From positions 1 through 11,636 of the forward strand of contig CAYHZL010000114.1 in NCBI GenBank assembly GCA_964361075.1: a stretch of 11,636 bases of DNA. Direction: 5' to 3'. Source of the DNA: CAYHZL01 sp964361075. GTDB taxonomy: Bacteria > Bacteroidota > Ignavibacteria > UBA10030 > UBA8401. A model generated the notes under the pieces. It made no database searches and had not been told where the DNA came from. It saw nothing but the letters and a program-made list of their open reading frames with translations. Below are positions 1-8,300 of this stretch, piece after piece (the first letter of the stretch is position 1; every line of letters begins with the position of its first letter). Made by a program: the position numbers and the translations under genes.

Positions 1-6
1 AGTTTT

Positions 7-22
7 ATTCGCCGCGGCGAAT
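7..22. repeat. 16-bp perfect palindrome, left copy of a pair
   Basis: ATTCGCCGCGGCGAAT reads identically on both strands. The same 16 bp, extended to 18, recurs at 11288-11305 near the other end of the window. It could be a REP-like unit, a protein-binding palindrome or the core of a small mobile repeat; the sequence alone does not decide. No T-run follows, so it is not a classical terminator. Confidence 0.7.
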
Positions 23-106
23 CAAAAAGTTACTCATGGCATGACTTTAAAGGCACGGTGAGTAGTTACATTTTTTTTTGATAATAGGATGGTTCCTCCG
101 AATGAG

Positions 107-164
107 TCTGGCGAAGCCATTCCCGAAGGAATCTGGCGAAGCCATCACTTCGTGACCTTCGGGA
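107..164. repeat. REP-like cluster: 14-bp direct repeat within 9-bp inverted arms
   Basis: TCTGGCGAAGCCAT occurs at 107-120 and again at 132-145. Each copy contains the mini-hairpin TGGC-GAA-GCCA. TCCCGAAGG (121-129) is the reverse complement of CCTTCGGGA (156-164), so the second repeat copy lies inside a larger stem. Related pieces (ATGGC-AAA-GCCAT and CCC-TTC-GGG) recur at 11375-11396. This fits a dispersed intergenic repeat family rather than a gene. Confidence 0.6.
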
Positions 165-174
165 GGCATGCATT

Positions 175-210
175 CCTACAAAAAATGTAGGCACTGATGC
201 CCATCGGTGC
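175..210. repeat. Two adjacent small hairpins
   Basis: CCTACA (175-180) pairs with TGTAGG (186-191) across an A5 loop. Immediately after it, GCACTGATG (191-199) pairs with CATCGGTGC (202-210), with one G-T wobble. As DNA the second is a near-perfect palindrome. There is no downstream T-run, so a terminator call is weak on this strand. These are probably part of the same REP-like block as 107-164. Confidence 0.5.
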
Positions 211-287
211 TATGTCTGATGTTCGCTAAATGACCTCTGAAGTCTGGAAATTAGCTAGTGTAAAAAAATCTGTGTATTTTCTTTTGG

Positions 288-374
288 TTGCGCACTGCAT
301 GGGCGCGTTGATTAAAACAGTAATAATACCATCGCGCCGAGCGATGGTATCAGGTTGCGTGCACGTTGGCGCAA
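288..374. repeat. Nested imperfect palindrome upstream of hsdM
   Basis: A perfect 10-bp inverted repeat, ATACCATCGC (326-335) and GCGATGGTAT (341-350) with loop GCCGA, sits inside weaker outer symmetry, TTGCGC (288-293) with GCGCAA (369-374). The whole could fold as a branched or bulged hairpin about 87 nt long. It ends about 70 bp before the hsdM start, so it could be the 5' leader of the operon transcript or a recombination site at the cassette edge. Neither is shown by the sequence. Confidence 0.5.
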
Positions 375-445
375 AGAGTTATATCACCAACGCTCTGTTT
401 GAAAATCATATCTTAGAAACAAATATTTACTGATTGAAAATACCA

Positions 446-2038
446 ATGGCAAAAAATAATAAAACTGAAATTGAACAACCTCTCGAAAAGAAACTTTGGG
501 CTGCTGCTGATAAACTCCGTAAGAATATGGATGCAGCGGAGTATAAGCACGTAGTCTTAGGTTTGATCTTTCTGAAATATATCTCCGATGCGTTTGAAGA
601 ATTGTTTCAGAAACTTACAGCAGAAAAAAACCAAGGTGCTGATCCCGAAGACAAGAACGAATATACAGCCGAGAAAGTTTTTTATGTACCCAAGAAAGCG
701 CGATGGACTTATTTACAAGGCAGAGCCAAACTTCCCACCATTGGCAAAGATATTGACGATGCAATGGATGCCATTGAAAAAGACAATCCATCATTGAAAG
801 GTGTGCTTCCTAAAGTATATGCACAGGAAAAATTAGACAAAGCAGGTTTGGGTGGCTTGGTTGATTTGGTGAGCACAGCAACTCTTGGAACAAAAGAAGC
901 ACAGAGCAAAGATTTACTCGGAAGAGTCTTTGAATATTTCCTCGGTGAATTTGCTTTGGCAGAAGGAAAAAAAGGAGGACAGTTCTATACTCCGGGCAGT
1001 GTTGTAAAATTATTAGTGCAAATGTTAGAGCCATACGAAGGCAGAGTATTTGACCCGTGTTGCGGAAGCGGTGGAATGTTTGTGCAGAGTGAAAAATTTA
1101 TAATGCACCACCAAGACCACTACAAAAAGAATGCTTCGACAGGCTCAGCACGACAAAAACTTTCTCTGAATCCTGCTGACCATATTTCTATTTACGGACA
1201 AGAGAGCAACCAAACTACTTGGCGTTTGGCGAAAATGAATTTAGCCATACGCGGCATTGACAGCAGTAATGTGAAGTGGAACAACGAAGGAAGTTTTTTA
1301 AACGATCTGCACAAAGATTTAAAAGCCGATTACATTATTGCTAATCCTCCGTTTAACGATAGCGACTGGAGCGGTGAACTTTTAGCAAAGGATGCACGAT
1401 GGGTGTATGGTATGCCTCCTGCCGGCAATGCCAACTATGCGTGGATACAACATTTTCTTTATCACACTGCACCCAATGGACAAGCTGGTTTTGTGTTATC
1501 TAAAGGTTCGCTCACTACTAAAACAAGCAACGAAGGTGAAATACGAAAAGCACTGATTGAAAATGATTTGATTGATTGCATTGTAAACCTTCCTGCAAAA
1601 TTATTTCTGAATACACAGATACCAGCCTGCCTTTGGTTTCTCAGGCGCAATAAGCAAAAACGCAAACGCGAGATTCTTTTTATAGACGCGCGTAATCTTG
1701 GTTTTTTGAAAACGCGAAAAAATCTTGAGTTTACCGATGAGGATATTACAAAAATTACAAGCACTTACCATAACTGGCGCACAAATGATACTGCCTACAC
1801 AGATATGCAGGGCTTTTGCAAAAGCGTGAGTATTGAAGAAGTAAAAACATTGAACTATGTAGTGACACCCGGCAGGTTTGTGGGCTTGCCCGATGATGAA
1901 GACGATTTTAATTTTGAAGAACGCTTTATTTCTTTAAAAACTGAATTGGAAAAACAAATTGCCGAAGAAGATGATTTGAACAAGCGGATAAAAAATAATT
2001 TAGCGAAAATAAAAATTGAAAAAACAGCAACCGTATAA
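446..2038 (+). CDS. hsdM: Type I restriction-modification DNA methyltransferase subunit HsdM
   Basis: HsdM transfers a methyl group from S-adenosylmethionine to adenine N6 in the site read by HsdS, and it is also needed for restriction by the full HsdR2M2S1 complex. With the ATG at 446 the protein is 530 aa. A TTG four codons upstream (434) is possible, but MAKNN is the more natural start. The N-terminal helical domain (about residues 10-150) is followed by GQFYTP at 178-183, the SAM-binding motif FDPCCGSGGMF at about 202-212 and the catalytic NPPF at 300-303, all intact. Between the SAM motif and the GQESN segment lies a stretch containing ASTGSARQ. It is encoded by a REP-like repeat and looks like an in-frame insertion, making this copy somewhat longer than usual. 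It is the first gene of the five-gene operon, with the next start 7 bp after its stop. Confidence 0.96.
   Translation: MAKNNKTEIEQPLEKKLWAAADKLRKNMDAAEYKHVVLGLIFLKYISDAFEELFQKLTAEKNQGADPEDKNEYTAEKVFYVPKKARWTYLQGRAKLPTIGKDIDDAMDAIEKDNPSLKGVLPKVYAQEKLDKAGLGGLVDLVSTATLGTKEAQSKDLLGRVFEYFLGEFALAEGKKGGQFYTPGSVVKLLVQMLEPYEGRVFDPCCGSGGMFVQSEKFIMHHQDHYKKNASTGSARQKLSLNPADHISIYGQESNQTTWRLAKMNLAIRGIDSSNVKWNNEGSFLNDLHKDLKADYIIANPPFNDSDWSGELLAKDARWVYGMPPAGNANYAWIQHFLYHTAPNGQAGFVLSKGSLTTKTSNEGEIRKALIENDLIDCIVNLPAKLFLNTQIPACLWFLRRNKQKRKREILFIDARNLGFLKTRKNLEFTDEDITKITSTYHNWRTNDTAYTDMQGFCKSVSIEEVKTLNYVVTPGRFVGLPDDEDDFNFEERFISLKTELEKQIAEEDDLNKRIKNNLAKIKIEKTATV
1132..1153. repeat. REP-like element inserted in frame in hsdM
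   Basis: The core TTCGACAGGCTCAG, flanked by TGC and CA, forms an imperfect palindrome with TGCT (1132-1135) pairing AGCA (1147-1150). I recognise this core as a dispersed repeat in many bacterial genomes, usually intergenic; that is recall, not a search. Here it is translated as part of ASTGSARQ, between the SAM motif and the GQESN segment of HsdM. Other HsdM proteins, as I recall them, have a shorter linker there. The frame is kept and downstream motifs are intact. Confidence 0.6.
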
Positions 2039-2045
2039 AAACAAA

Positions 2046-3086
2046 ATGGGAAAACTCAAAAAAATAAATACCGAAGAGCAACTTCTAAAAGATGTTGCAT
2101 TGCTTATTGAGCAAAGTAAACAACATGTTGCACAAACCGTAAATGCCACGCTCACATTTTTGTATTGGAGAATTGGCAAACGGATAAATGCAGAAGTGCT
2201 TCAAAACAAACGTGCTGAATACGGAAATCAAATTGTCGTGACAGTGTCACGACAATTGGTAGAGAACTACGGCAATGGCTTTGCTGAAAAAAGTATTCGC
2301 AGAATGATTCAATTTTCTGAAGTTTTTCCCAATGAACGAATTGTCGCATCACTGATGCGACAATTGAGTTGGACTCATTTTACGTTGTTAATACCATTAA
2401 AACAGCCCTTGCAGCGCGAGTTTTATGCCGAAATGTGCCGCATAGAAAAATGGAGCGTACGAACGCTTCGCAAAAAAATAGACGGAATGCTGTATGAACG
2501 TACCGCTATCAGCAAAAAACCAAACCAACTGATAAAACAAGAAATAAAAGCATTAAGAGATGGCGATAAACTTACTCCCGATTTAGTATTCAGGGACCCT
2601 TATTTTCTCGATTTCTTAGGATTGAAAAATACATTCAGCGAAAAGAATCTGGAAAATGCGATTTTGAGGGAGCTTGAAAATTTTATTTTGGAACTTGGGC
2701 AGGGCTTCTCATTTGTTGAACGCCAGAAAAGAATGATTATTGATGGCGAAGATTTTAAATTGGATTTACTTTTTTACCACCGCAAATTAAAACGCCTTGT
2801 AGCTATTGATCTGAAATTGGACAAGTTTAAAGCCGGTTACAAATCGCAAATGGAATTATACCTGCGCTGGCTTGAGAAAAACGAAATGCAAGCCGATGAA
2901 GAAATGCCAATAGGTTTGATATTGTGTGCTGAAGGAAATAAAGAACAGATAGAACTATTGCAATTAAACAAAGCAGGAATTAAAATAGCCGAATACTTAA
3001 CCGAACTACCAAGCAAAAAATTATTGCAACAAAAATTGCATCAGGCGATAGAAATTTCAAAAAAACACATTGAAAATAATGAGTGA
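2046..3086 (+). CDS. DUF1016 / YhcG-type PDDEXK nuclease domain protein
   Basis: This is a putative DNA endonuclease of the DUF1016 (YhcG) family, whose members often sit beside or within type I R-M loci; their biochemical role is poorly known. With the ATG at 2046 the protein is 346 aa. A TTG at 2016 would overlap hsdM and is less likely. The N-terminal DUF1016 domain (about residues 10-160) carries YWRIGK, SIRRMIQF and RQLSWTHF. The C-terminal nuclease domain (about 170-330) has the PDDEXK signature: D240 in KLDLLF, then AIDLK with D255 and K257, then Q269 in SQMELYL. All family-typical catalytic positions appear present. The gene starts 7 bp after hsdM and its stop overlaps the hsdS start, implying translational coupling. 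Two 27-bp palindromes lie inside the N-terminal domain. The nuclease fold is clear; the function within the R-M system is inferred from position only. Confidence 0.9.
   Translation: MGKLKKINTEEQLLKDVALLIEQSKQHVAQTVNATLTFLYWRIGKRINAEVLQNKRAEYGNQIVVTVSRQLVENYGNGFAEKSIRRMIQFSEVFPNERIVASLMRQLSWTHFTLLIPLKQPLQREFYAEMCRIEKWSVRTLRKKIDGMLYERTAISKKPNQLIKQEIKALRDGDKLTPDLVFRDPYFLDFLGLKNTFSEKNLENAILRELENFILELGQGFSFVERQKRMIIDGEDFKLDLLFYHRKLKRLVAIDLKLDKFKAGYKSQMELYLRWLEKNEMQADEEMPIGLILCAEGNKEQIELLQLNKAGIKIAEYLTELPSKKLLQQKLHQAIEISKKHIENNE
2231..2257. repeat. 27-bp perfect hairpin in the DUF1016 gene, copy 1
   Basis: AATTGTCGTGAC (2231-2242) is the exact reverse complement of GTCACGACAATT (2246-2257), with loop AGT. 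It is read as QIVVTVSRQL. The outer 8 bp of each arm (AATTGTCG and CGACAATT) are identical to those of the hairpin at 2339-2365, and both lie in the same codon phase. A 12-bp perfect arm with a 3-nt loop inside coding sequence is unlikely to be chance. Confidence 0.85.
2339..2365. repeat. 27-bp perfect hairpin in the DUF1016 gene, copy 2
   Basis: AATTGTCGCATC (2339-2350) pairs perfectly with GATGCGACAATT (2354-2365) around the loop ACT. It is read as RIVASLMRQL. It shares the outer 8 bp of each arm, the total length, the loop length and the codon phase with the hairpin at 2231-2257, while the inner four bases differ but remain complementary. Confidence 0.85.
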
Positions 3087-4272
3087 GTGGAAGAAATATA
3101 AATTAGGAGACCTTGCAGATATTACTTCGAGCAAGCGAATATTTTATTCTGATTATGTTATGGAAGGAATTCCATTCTTTCGTTCAAAAGAAATTATTGA
3201 AAGGTCATTAGGTGAATCTGGAGGGGAACCTCTTTACATTTCAAGAGAAAAGTTTACTGAAATAAAAAATAATTTTGGGGCTCCTGTTGATGGTGATTTA
3301 TTAATAAGTGCAGTTGGTGAACGAGCGGGCATTCCTTATGTTGTAAAAAATCAAGGTGATTTTTATTTTAAAGATGGAAATCTTATTTGGCTGAGAAATA
3401 TCAAGCCAGAATTAAATTCTGCATATTTATACTATTGGATAAAATCCAGTATTGGACAATATACTCTTGAAAGTATAATGATAGGGTCTGCTCAAAAGGC
3501 ATTAACAATTGTGGGCTTGAAGAGTCTTGGTGTTACATTACCATCATCTGCTTATCAGAGTTTAGTGGTTGATATCCTTAGCAGCTTAGATGATAAAATA
3601 GATTTACTGCACCGCCAAAACAAATCCCTTGAGCAATTAGCCGAAACACTTTTTAGGCAGTGGTTTGTGGAGGAGGTGGGGGAGAGTTGGGAGAAGGGGA
3701 CTGTAAATTCTTTGATTGAAATTCAATCCGGCTTTGCTTTTAAAAGCACCGACTTTGTTGGAGAAGGAAATTACAAACTCATTACAATCAAAAATGTTCA
3801 AGACGGATATTTAGATTTATCAAAAACAGATTTCATAAATGAAATCCCGAATCGTATGCCTAAATATTGTCTTTTGCAAAAAGGGGATATTCTTCTCTCA
3901 TTGACAGGAAATGTTGGAAGATGCTGTTTGGTGACAGAAGAAAATCTTTTTCTTAATCAACGAGTAGCAAAATTGAAAGCAAGAAAGAATAGAGATTGGG
4001 CTTTCGCTTACATTATGTTTCGCCAAACATCAGTAAGAAGAATGTTAGAAGAACTTGCAAAGGGAACAGCACAAGCCAATTTAAGTCCGATTGAAACTGC
4101 AAATATGGAAATGCAAATACCACCCAATGAATTGTTAGAGGAATACACAGAAGAAGCTACGCCTTTTTTAGAAAAAGTTTTAAAAAATAAAAAACAAATC
4201 AACACCCTCACCCAACTTCGAGACTCACTATTGCCAAAGCTGATGAGTGGAGAAGTGCGGATAAAAAACTAA
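3079..4272 (+). CDS. hsdS: Type I restriction-modification specificity subunit HsdS
   Basis: HsdS recognises the bipartite target of the type I complex and holds the two HsdM subunits. The ATG at 3079 gives 397 aa and overlaps the DUF1016 stop by 8 bp (ATGAGTGA); the TTG at 3070 is less likely. Two target-recognition domains are visible. TRD1 spans about residues 1-155, opening with WKKYKLGDLADI. TRD2 spans about 205-350, opening with TVNSLIEIQSGFAF. They are separated by the conserved central helix (about 165-197, DDKIDLLHRQNKSLEQLAETLF) and followed by the C-terminal helix ending LLPKLMSGEV, so this is a full-length two-TRD subunit. The target sequence cannot be predicted. TRD1 is strongly AT-rich and the central linker is G-rich, as expected where TRDs are exchanged by recombination. 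The rhuM start follows the stop after one base. Confidence 0.95.
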   Translation: MSEWKKYKLGDLADITSSKRIFYSDYVMEGIPFFRSKEIIERSLGESGGEPLYISREKFTEIKNNFGAPVDGDLLISAVGERAGIPYVVKNQGDFYFKDGNLIWLRNIKPELNSAYLYYWIKSSIGQYTLESIMIGSAQKALTIVGLKSLGVTLPSSAYQSLVVDILSSLDDKIDLLHRQNKSLEQLAETLFRQWFVEEVGESWEKGTVNSLIEIQSGFAFKSTDFVGEGNYKLITIKNVQDGYLDLSKTDFINEIPNRMPKYCLLQKGDILLSLTGNVGRCCLVTEENLFLNQRVAKLKARKNRDWAFAYIMFRQTSVRRMLEELAKGTAQANLSPIETANMEMQIPPNELLEEYTEEATPFLEKVLKNKKQINTLTQLRDSLLPKLMSGEVRIKN

Positions 4273-4273
4273 A

Positions 4274-5317
4274 ATGAGCAAAAAGAAAAAAATACCACCC
4301 ACAGAAGGTTTCAATGAAATCCTGCTTTACACAACTCCCAACGGAAGAGTGAAAGTGGAAATCTATTTGCAAAATGAAACCATTTGGCTAACCCAGCAAA
4401 AAATAGCCGACCTGTTTGGGGTTGACAGGAGTGTGGTAACAAAGCATTTGGCAAACATTTATGCAGAAAATGAATTGAGTAAAGAAGCAACTTGTGCAAA
4501 AATTGCACAAGTTCAATCGGAAGGTGATAGAACTGTAAATCGGCAAATAGAATTTTACAATCTTGATGCAATTATTTCTGTTGGCTACCGTGTCAATAGC
4601 AGACAGGCGACAGCGTTTCGTATTTGGGCTACAGAGCGGTTAAAGGAATACATCATCAAAGGTTTTACGATGGATGATGAACGGTTGAAAAACCCGAAAA
4701 ACATTTTCGGCAAAGATTATTTTGAAGAACAGCTTGCACGAATCCGTGATATTCGGAGCAGCGAAAGAAGATTCTATCAAAAGATAACAGACATCTACAC
4801 ACTATGCAGTGCCGACTATAATGTTGAGTCGCAATCCACAAAAGATTTTTTTGCAACGGTTCAGAACAAATTGCATTGGGCAATAACAGGGCAAACCGCA
4901 GCCGAATTGATTGCAGCAAGAGCAAACAGCGCAAAAGAAAATATGGGCTTAACAACCTGGAAGAATGCACCAAAGGGAAGTATCCGAAAAACAGATGTGG
5001 GCATTGCAAAAAATTATTTGAACGAAAAAGAATTGGATGGATTAAACAGGATTGTTGTGATGTATCTGGATTTCGCAGAAAGTCAGGCACTGAAAGGAGT
5101 TGTTCTGAAGATGAAAGATTGGGTGTTGAAATTAGATGCGTTCTTGCAATTCAACGAAGAAGCCGTTCTAAAACATCAGGGTAAAGTTTCACACGAAGTA
5201 GCTTTAGCGCTTGCTGAAACAGAATTTGAAAAATATAAAATCGCACAAGATAAATTACTTGAAAGCGATTTTGATAAAGTAGTTAAGCGTTTAAGTAAAG
5301 GTAAATCCAAAAAATAA
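4274..5317 (+). CDS. rhuM: RhuM family protein (putative DNA-binding)
   Basis: This 347-aa protein belongs to the RhuM family, named from a Salmonella pathogenicity island gene and often annotated as a virulence protein although its biochemical function is not established. Many members lie inside type I R-M operons. Visible features are an N-terminal helix-turn-helix-like segment IWLTQQKIADLFGVDRSVV (about residues 37-55), the conserved EFYNLDAIISVGYRVNSRQ (about 93-111), RIWATERLKEYIIKGF (about 116-131), and a helical, charged C-terminal half ending in a lysine-rich tail. Length fits the family. It starts 1 bp after hsdS, and the hsdR ATG directly abuts its TAA, so it must be co-expressed with the R-M subunits. 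A modulatory or DNA-binding role in the system is inferred from position and the N-terminal motif. A 25-bp palindrome encodes residues 73-80. Confidence 0.92.
   Translation: MSKKKKIPPTEGFNEILLYTTPNGRVKVEIYLQNETIWLTQQKIADLFGVDRSVVTKHLANIYAENELSKEATCAKIAQVQSEGDRTVNRQIEFYNLDAIISVGYRVNSRQATAFRIWATERLKEYIIKGFTMDDERLKNPKNIFGKDYFEEQLARIRDIRSSERRFYQKITDIYTLCSADYNVESQSTKDFFATVQNKLHWAITGQTAAELIAARANSAKENMGLTTWKNAPKGSIRKTDVGIAKNYLNEKELDGLNRIVVMYLDFAESQALKGVVLKMKDWVLKLDAFLQFNEEAVLKHQGKVSHEVALALAETEFEKYKIAQDKLLESDFDKVVKRLSKGKSKK
4489..4513. repeat. 25-bp perfect hairpin within rhuM
   Basis: AACTTGTGCAA (4489-4499) is the exact reverse complement of TTGCACAAGTT (4503-4513), with an AAA loop. It encodes TCAKIAQV. 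Like the two hairpins in the DUF1016 gene it has a 3-nt loop, begins with AA and ends with TT, and its first base is the third base of a codon. The sequence is otherwise different. Confidence 0.8.
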
Positions 5318-8300
5318 ATGAAACCCATCACAGAAAACATCATTGAAGAATCAGCGATTGAAATTTTGCAATCGCAGGGATGGGAATATGCCAACGGCAA
5401 AGAGATTTCACCCGAAGGTTTGTTTTGTGAGAGAGAAAATTTTCAGCAAATTATTTTAACCAATCGTTTGCGGAGTGCGATTGCCAAAATAAATCCTCAC
5501 ATTCCGGCAGATGCACAGGAAGCAGCCATTCAGAAAGTGCTGCGGATTTATTCACCTGTCTTGCTGCATAACAACGAGGAGTTTCACAAACTCTTGGTGG
5601 AGAAAGTAAAAATTCCTTATCAGCAAAACGGTTACGAAAGAAGCCATGAAGTTGCATTGATTGATTTTGAAAACACAGACAACAATCAATTTTTAGTTGT
5701 CAATCAATACACCATCATTGAAAGAAATCAAAACAAACGACCTGATGTAATTCTTTTTATAAATGGACTTCCGCTTGTAGTCATTGAATTAAAAAATGCA
5801 AGCGATGAAAACGCAAGCATCCGCAAGGCATACGAGCAAATTCAAACATACAAGGCAATTATTCCTTCGCTCTTTACTTACAATTCTGTTTGCATTATTT
5901 CAGACGGCTTGGAATGTAAAGCGGGTAGTGTTTCAGCCGATCTAAGCAGATACATGACTTGGAAAACATCGGACGGAGTAAAAGAAGCATCGCGGTTCAA
6001 ACCGCAATTGGAAACATTGCTGAAAGGGATGTTACAACCATCTACTCTATTGGATTTGGTTCGCAACTTCATTGTGTTTGAGAAAACAAAAAAGGAAGAT
6101 GCTAAAACAGGATTAACACAAATTATTACAGAAAAAAAACTTGCTGCGTATCATCAATACTATGCAGTGAACAAAGCCGTTCAATCTTCCATTATTGCTT
6201 CAGGAGTGAATGGTGATAAACGAGGCGGTGTGGTATGGCACACACAAGGTAGCGGAAAAAGTCTAAGCATGGTTTTTTATTCGGGTAAACTTATCACTGC
6301 ACCTGAAATGCAAAATCCAACCATTGTTCTCATCACAGACAGAAATGATTTGGATGAGCAGTTGTTTGATACATTCGCCGCATCCACCCAATTGCTAAGA
6401 CAAGAACCGGTGCAGGCAGAAAACCGTGAGCATTTGAAAGAGTTGCTGAAAGTAGCAAGCGGCGGAATTGTCTTTACTACTATTCAAAAATTTTTACCTG
6501 AAGAAAAGAAATCTATATACGACCAGCTTTCTGATAGAAAAAATATTGTGGTGATTGCTGATGAAGCCCACCGAACGCAATACGGCTTTGAAGCAAAACT
6601 GATTGATGAAAAAGATACAGTAACAAAAGAAGTAATCGGGAAACGCATTGCTTATGGTTTTGCAAAATACATGAGAGATGCTTTGCCCAACGCAACTTAC
6701 ATAGGTTTCACAGGCACACCCATTGAAGGGACAGATGTAAACACACCGCAGGTATTCGGGCAGTATGTAGATGTGTACGATATTTCACAGGCAGTTGCAG
6801 ACGGTTCAACCGTAAAAATTTATTACGAAAGTCGTTTGGCAAAAGTGAATCTTGACGAAGAAGGCAGAAGATTGATAGAGGAGTTTGATAAGGACTTAGA
6901 GCAAGACGAAGAAATTACAGAGAAGCAAAAAGCAAAAGCGAAGTGGACAAAGTTGGAAGCCATTGTAGGCAACACAGAAAGAGTAAAAAATTTAGCGAAA
7001 GATATTGTAACGCATTTTGAAAAACGGCAAACAGTTTTTGAAGGCAAAGCATTGATAGTTGCTATGAGCCGGAGAATAGCAGCAGAGATTTACAAAGAGA
7101 TCATTGTATTAAGACCTGAATGGCACAACGATGATTTGTCTAACGGTGAGATCAAAGTTGTAATGACAACAAACAGCTCTGACGGACCTGAAATATCAAA
7201 ACATCATACCACCAAGCAACAGAGAAGATATTTAGCTGAAAGAATGAAAGACTCCGCCGATAAATTAAAAATTGTAATTGTTCGTGATATGTGGCTAACA
7301 GGTTTTGACGCTCCGTGTCTGAATACAATGTATATAGACAAGCCAATGCGTGGGCACAATCTGATGCAAGCCATAGCCAGAGTGAATCGTGTGTTCAAAG
7401 ATAAACCGGGCGGGCTGGTTGTAGATTATTTGGGTATTGCAACTGATTTGAAAAAAGCACTTTCGTTTTACGGCGATGCAGGTGGTAAAGGTAACCCTGC
7501 CGAGAACATCGGAAAAGCAGTTGAAGTGTTCAAAGAAAAATTAGAAGTTGTAAAACAAATGTTTAACGAAGACAGTAACACAAGAAAAGATATTCTTGTT
7601 GAAGAACCTGAAGCATATTATGAGAATAGTTACAAATTTAATTTCAGAAGATTCTTCTCAGTTGATGCAAAAGAAAAATTATCAATCATTCTTCAAGCCG
7701 AAGAACATATTCTGGGATTGCAAGAAGGGAAAGAAAGATTTATTCGTGAAGTGAGTTTGTTAAGTCAGGCATTATCAATTTGTATTTCAAGAGAAGAAGT
7801 GCAAATACATTTACCGGAAGTTGCTTTTTTCCAAGCTGTGAAAGCACGGTTGATGAAGTTTGAAGGAACTGGCTCTGGCAAATCAAACTTACAAATTGAA
7901 ACCGCCATCAAACAAATTATTGATGAAGCATTGAGCAGTGATAAAGTGATTGACATTTTTGATGCAGCCGGTATTGACAAACCGGAAATATCAGGACTTG
8001 AAATTTTATCGGATGAATTTCTTGAGGAAGTTCAGGGAATGGAGCACAAGAATCTTGCGATTGAATTGCTAAAAAAGATTTTGAATAATGAATTAAGAGC
8101 AAGAGCAAAAACAAATCTTGTAAAGAGCAGGAAATTGTTGGAGATGCTGGAAAAAGCCATTAAAAAATATCAAAACAATCTGCTCACAACTGTCGAAATC
8201 ATTCAAGAATTAATTAACATTGCCAAAGCAATCAAGGAAGCAGATGCAGAGGGTGAGAAACTTGGTTTAACCACTGATGAAGTTGCATTTTATAATGCGC

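Larger units (their letters stand above)
1..445. other. Gene-poor, hairpin-rich leader upstream of hsdM
   Basis: I see no convincing gene here. A frame open from the window edge runs to tandem stops at 79-84 and could be the tail of a truncated gene, but nothing in it is recognisable and part of it is the 7-22 palindrome. A 67-codon open frame at 230-433 has no family resemblance and spans a strong inverted repeat, so it is probably fortuitous. The rest is short repeats and hairpins, listed separately. The promoter of the hsd operon should lie here, but no clear Bacteroidota-type -33/-7 pair (TTTG and TAnnTTTG) stands out. Confidence 0.6.

Noticed and set aside
288..374. Integron attC site
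   Set aside because: The folded shape is suggestive, but I could not find a convincing pair of RYYYAAC and GTTRRRY boxes at its ends, and no integrase is in the window.
409..416. TATCTTAG as a Bacteroidota -7 promoter element for hsdM
   Set aside because: It differs from TAnnTTTG by one base, and no TTTG/TTG lies at the expected -33 spacing; the nearest TTTG is only about 7 bp away.
230..433. 67-codon open frame upstream of hsdM
   Set aside because: It has no recognisable family and no ribosome-binding signal, and it is built across a perfect inverted repeat (326-350). It ends right before the hsdM region and looks fortuitous.
434..445. TTG at 434 as the hsdM start
   Set aside because: It would add only MKIP before MAKNN. 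ATG at 446 is the stronger codon and leaves a normal HsdM N-terminus. The TTG starts at 2016 and 3070 were set aside for the same reason in favour of ATG at 2046 and 3079.
4665..5090. 141-codon antisense frame opposite rhuM
   Set aside because: It lies wholly within rhuM, which has clear family motifs. The antisense protein has a cysteine- and leucine-heavy composition typical of shadow frames.
4876..5184. 102-codon alternative frame in rhuM
   Set aside because: The composition is lysine- and arginine-rich and low in complexity, and the frame overlaps a conserved coding region, so it is a shadow frame.
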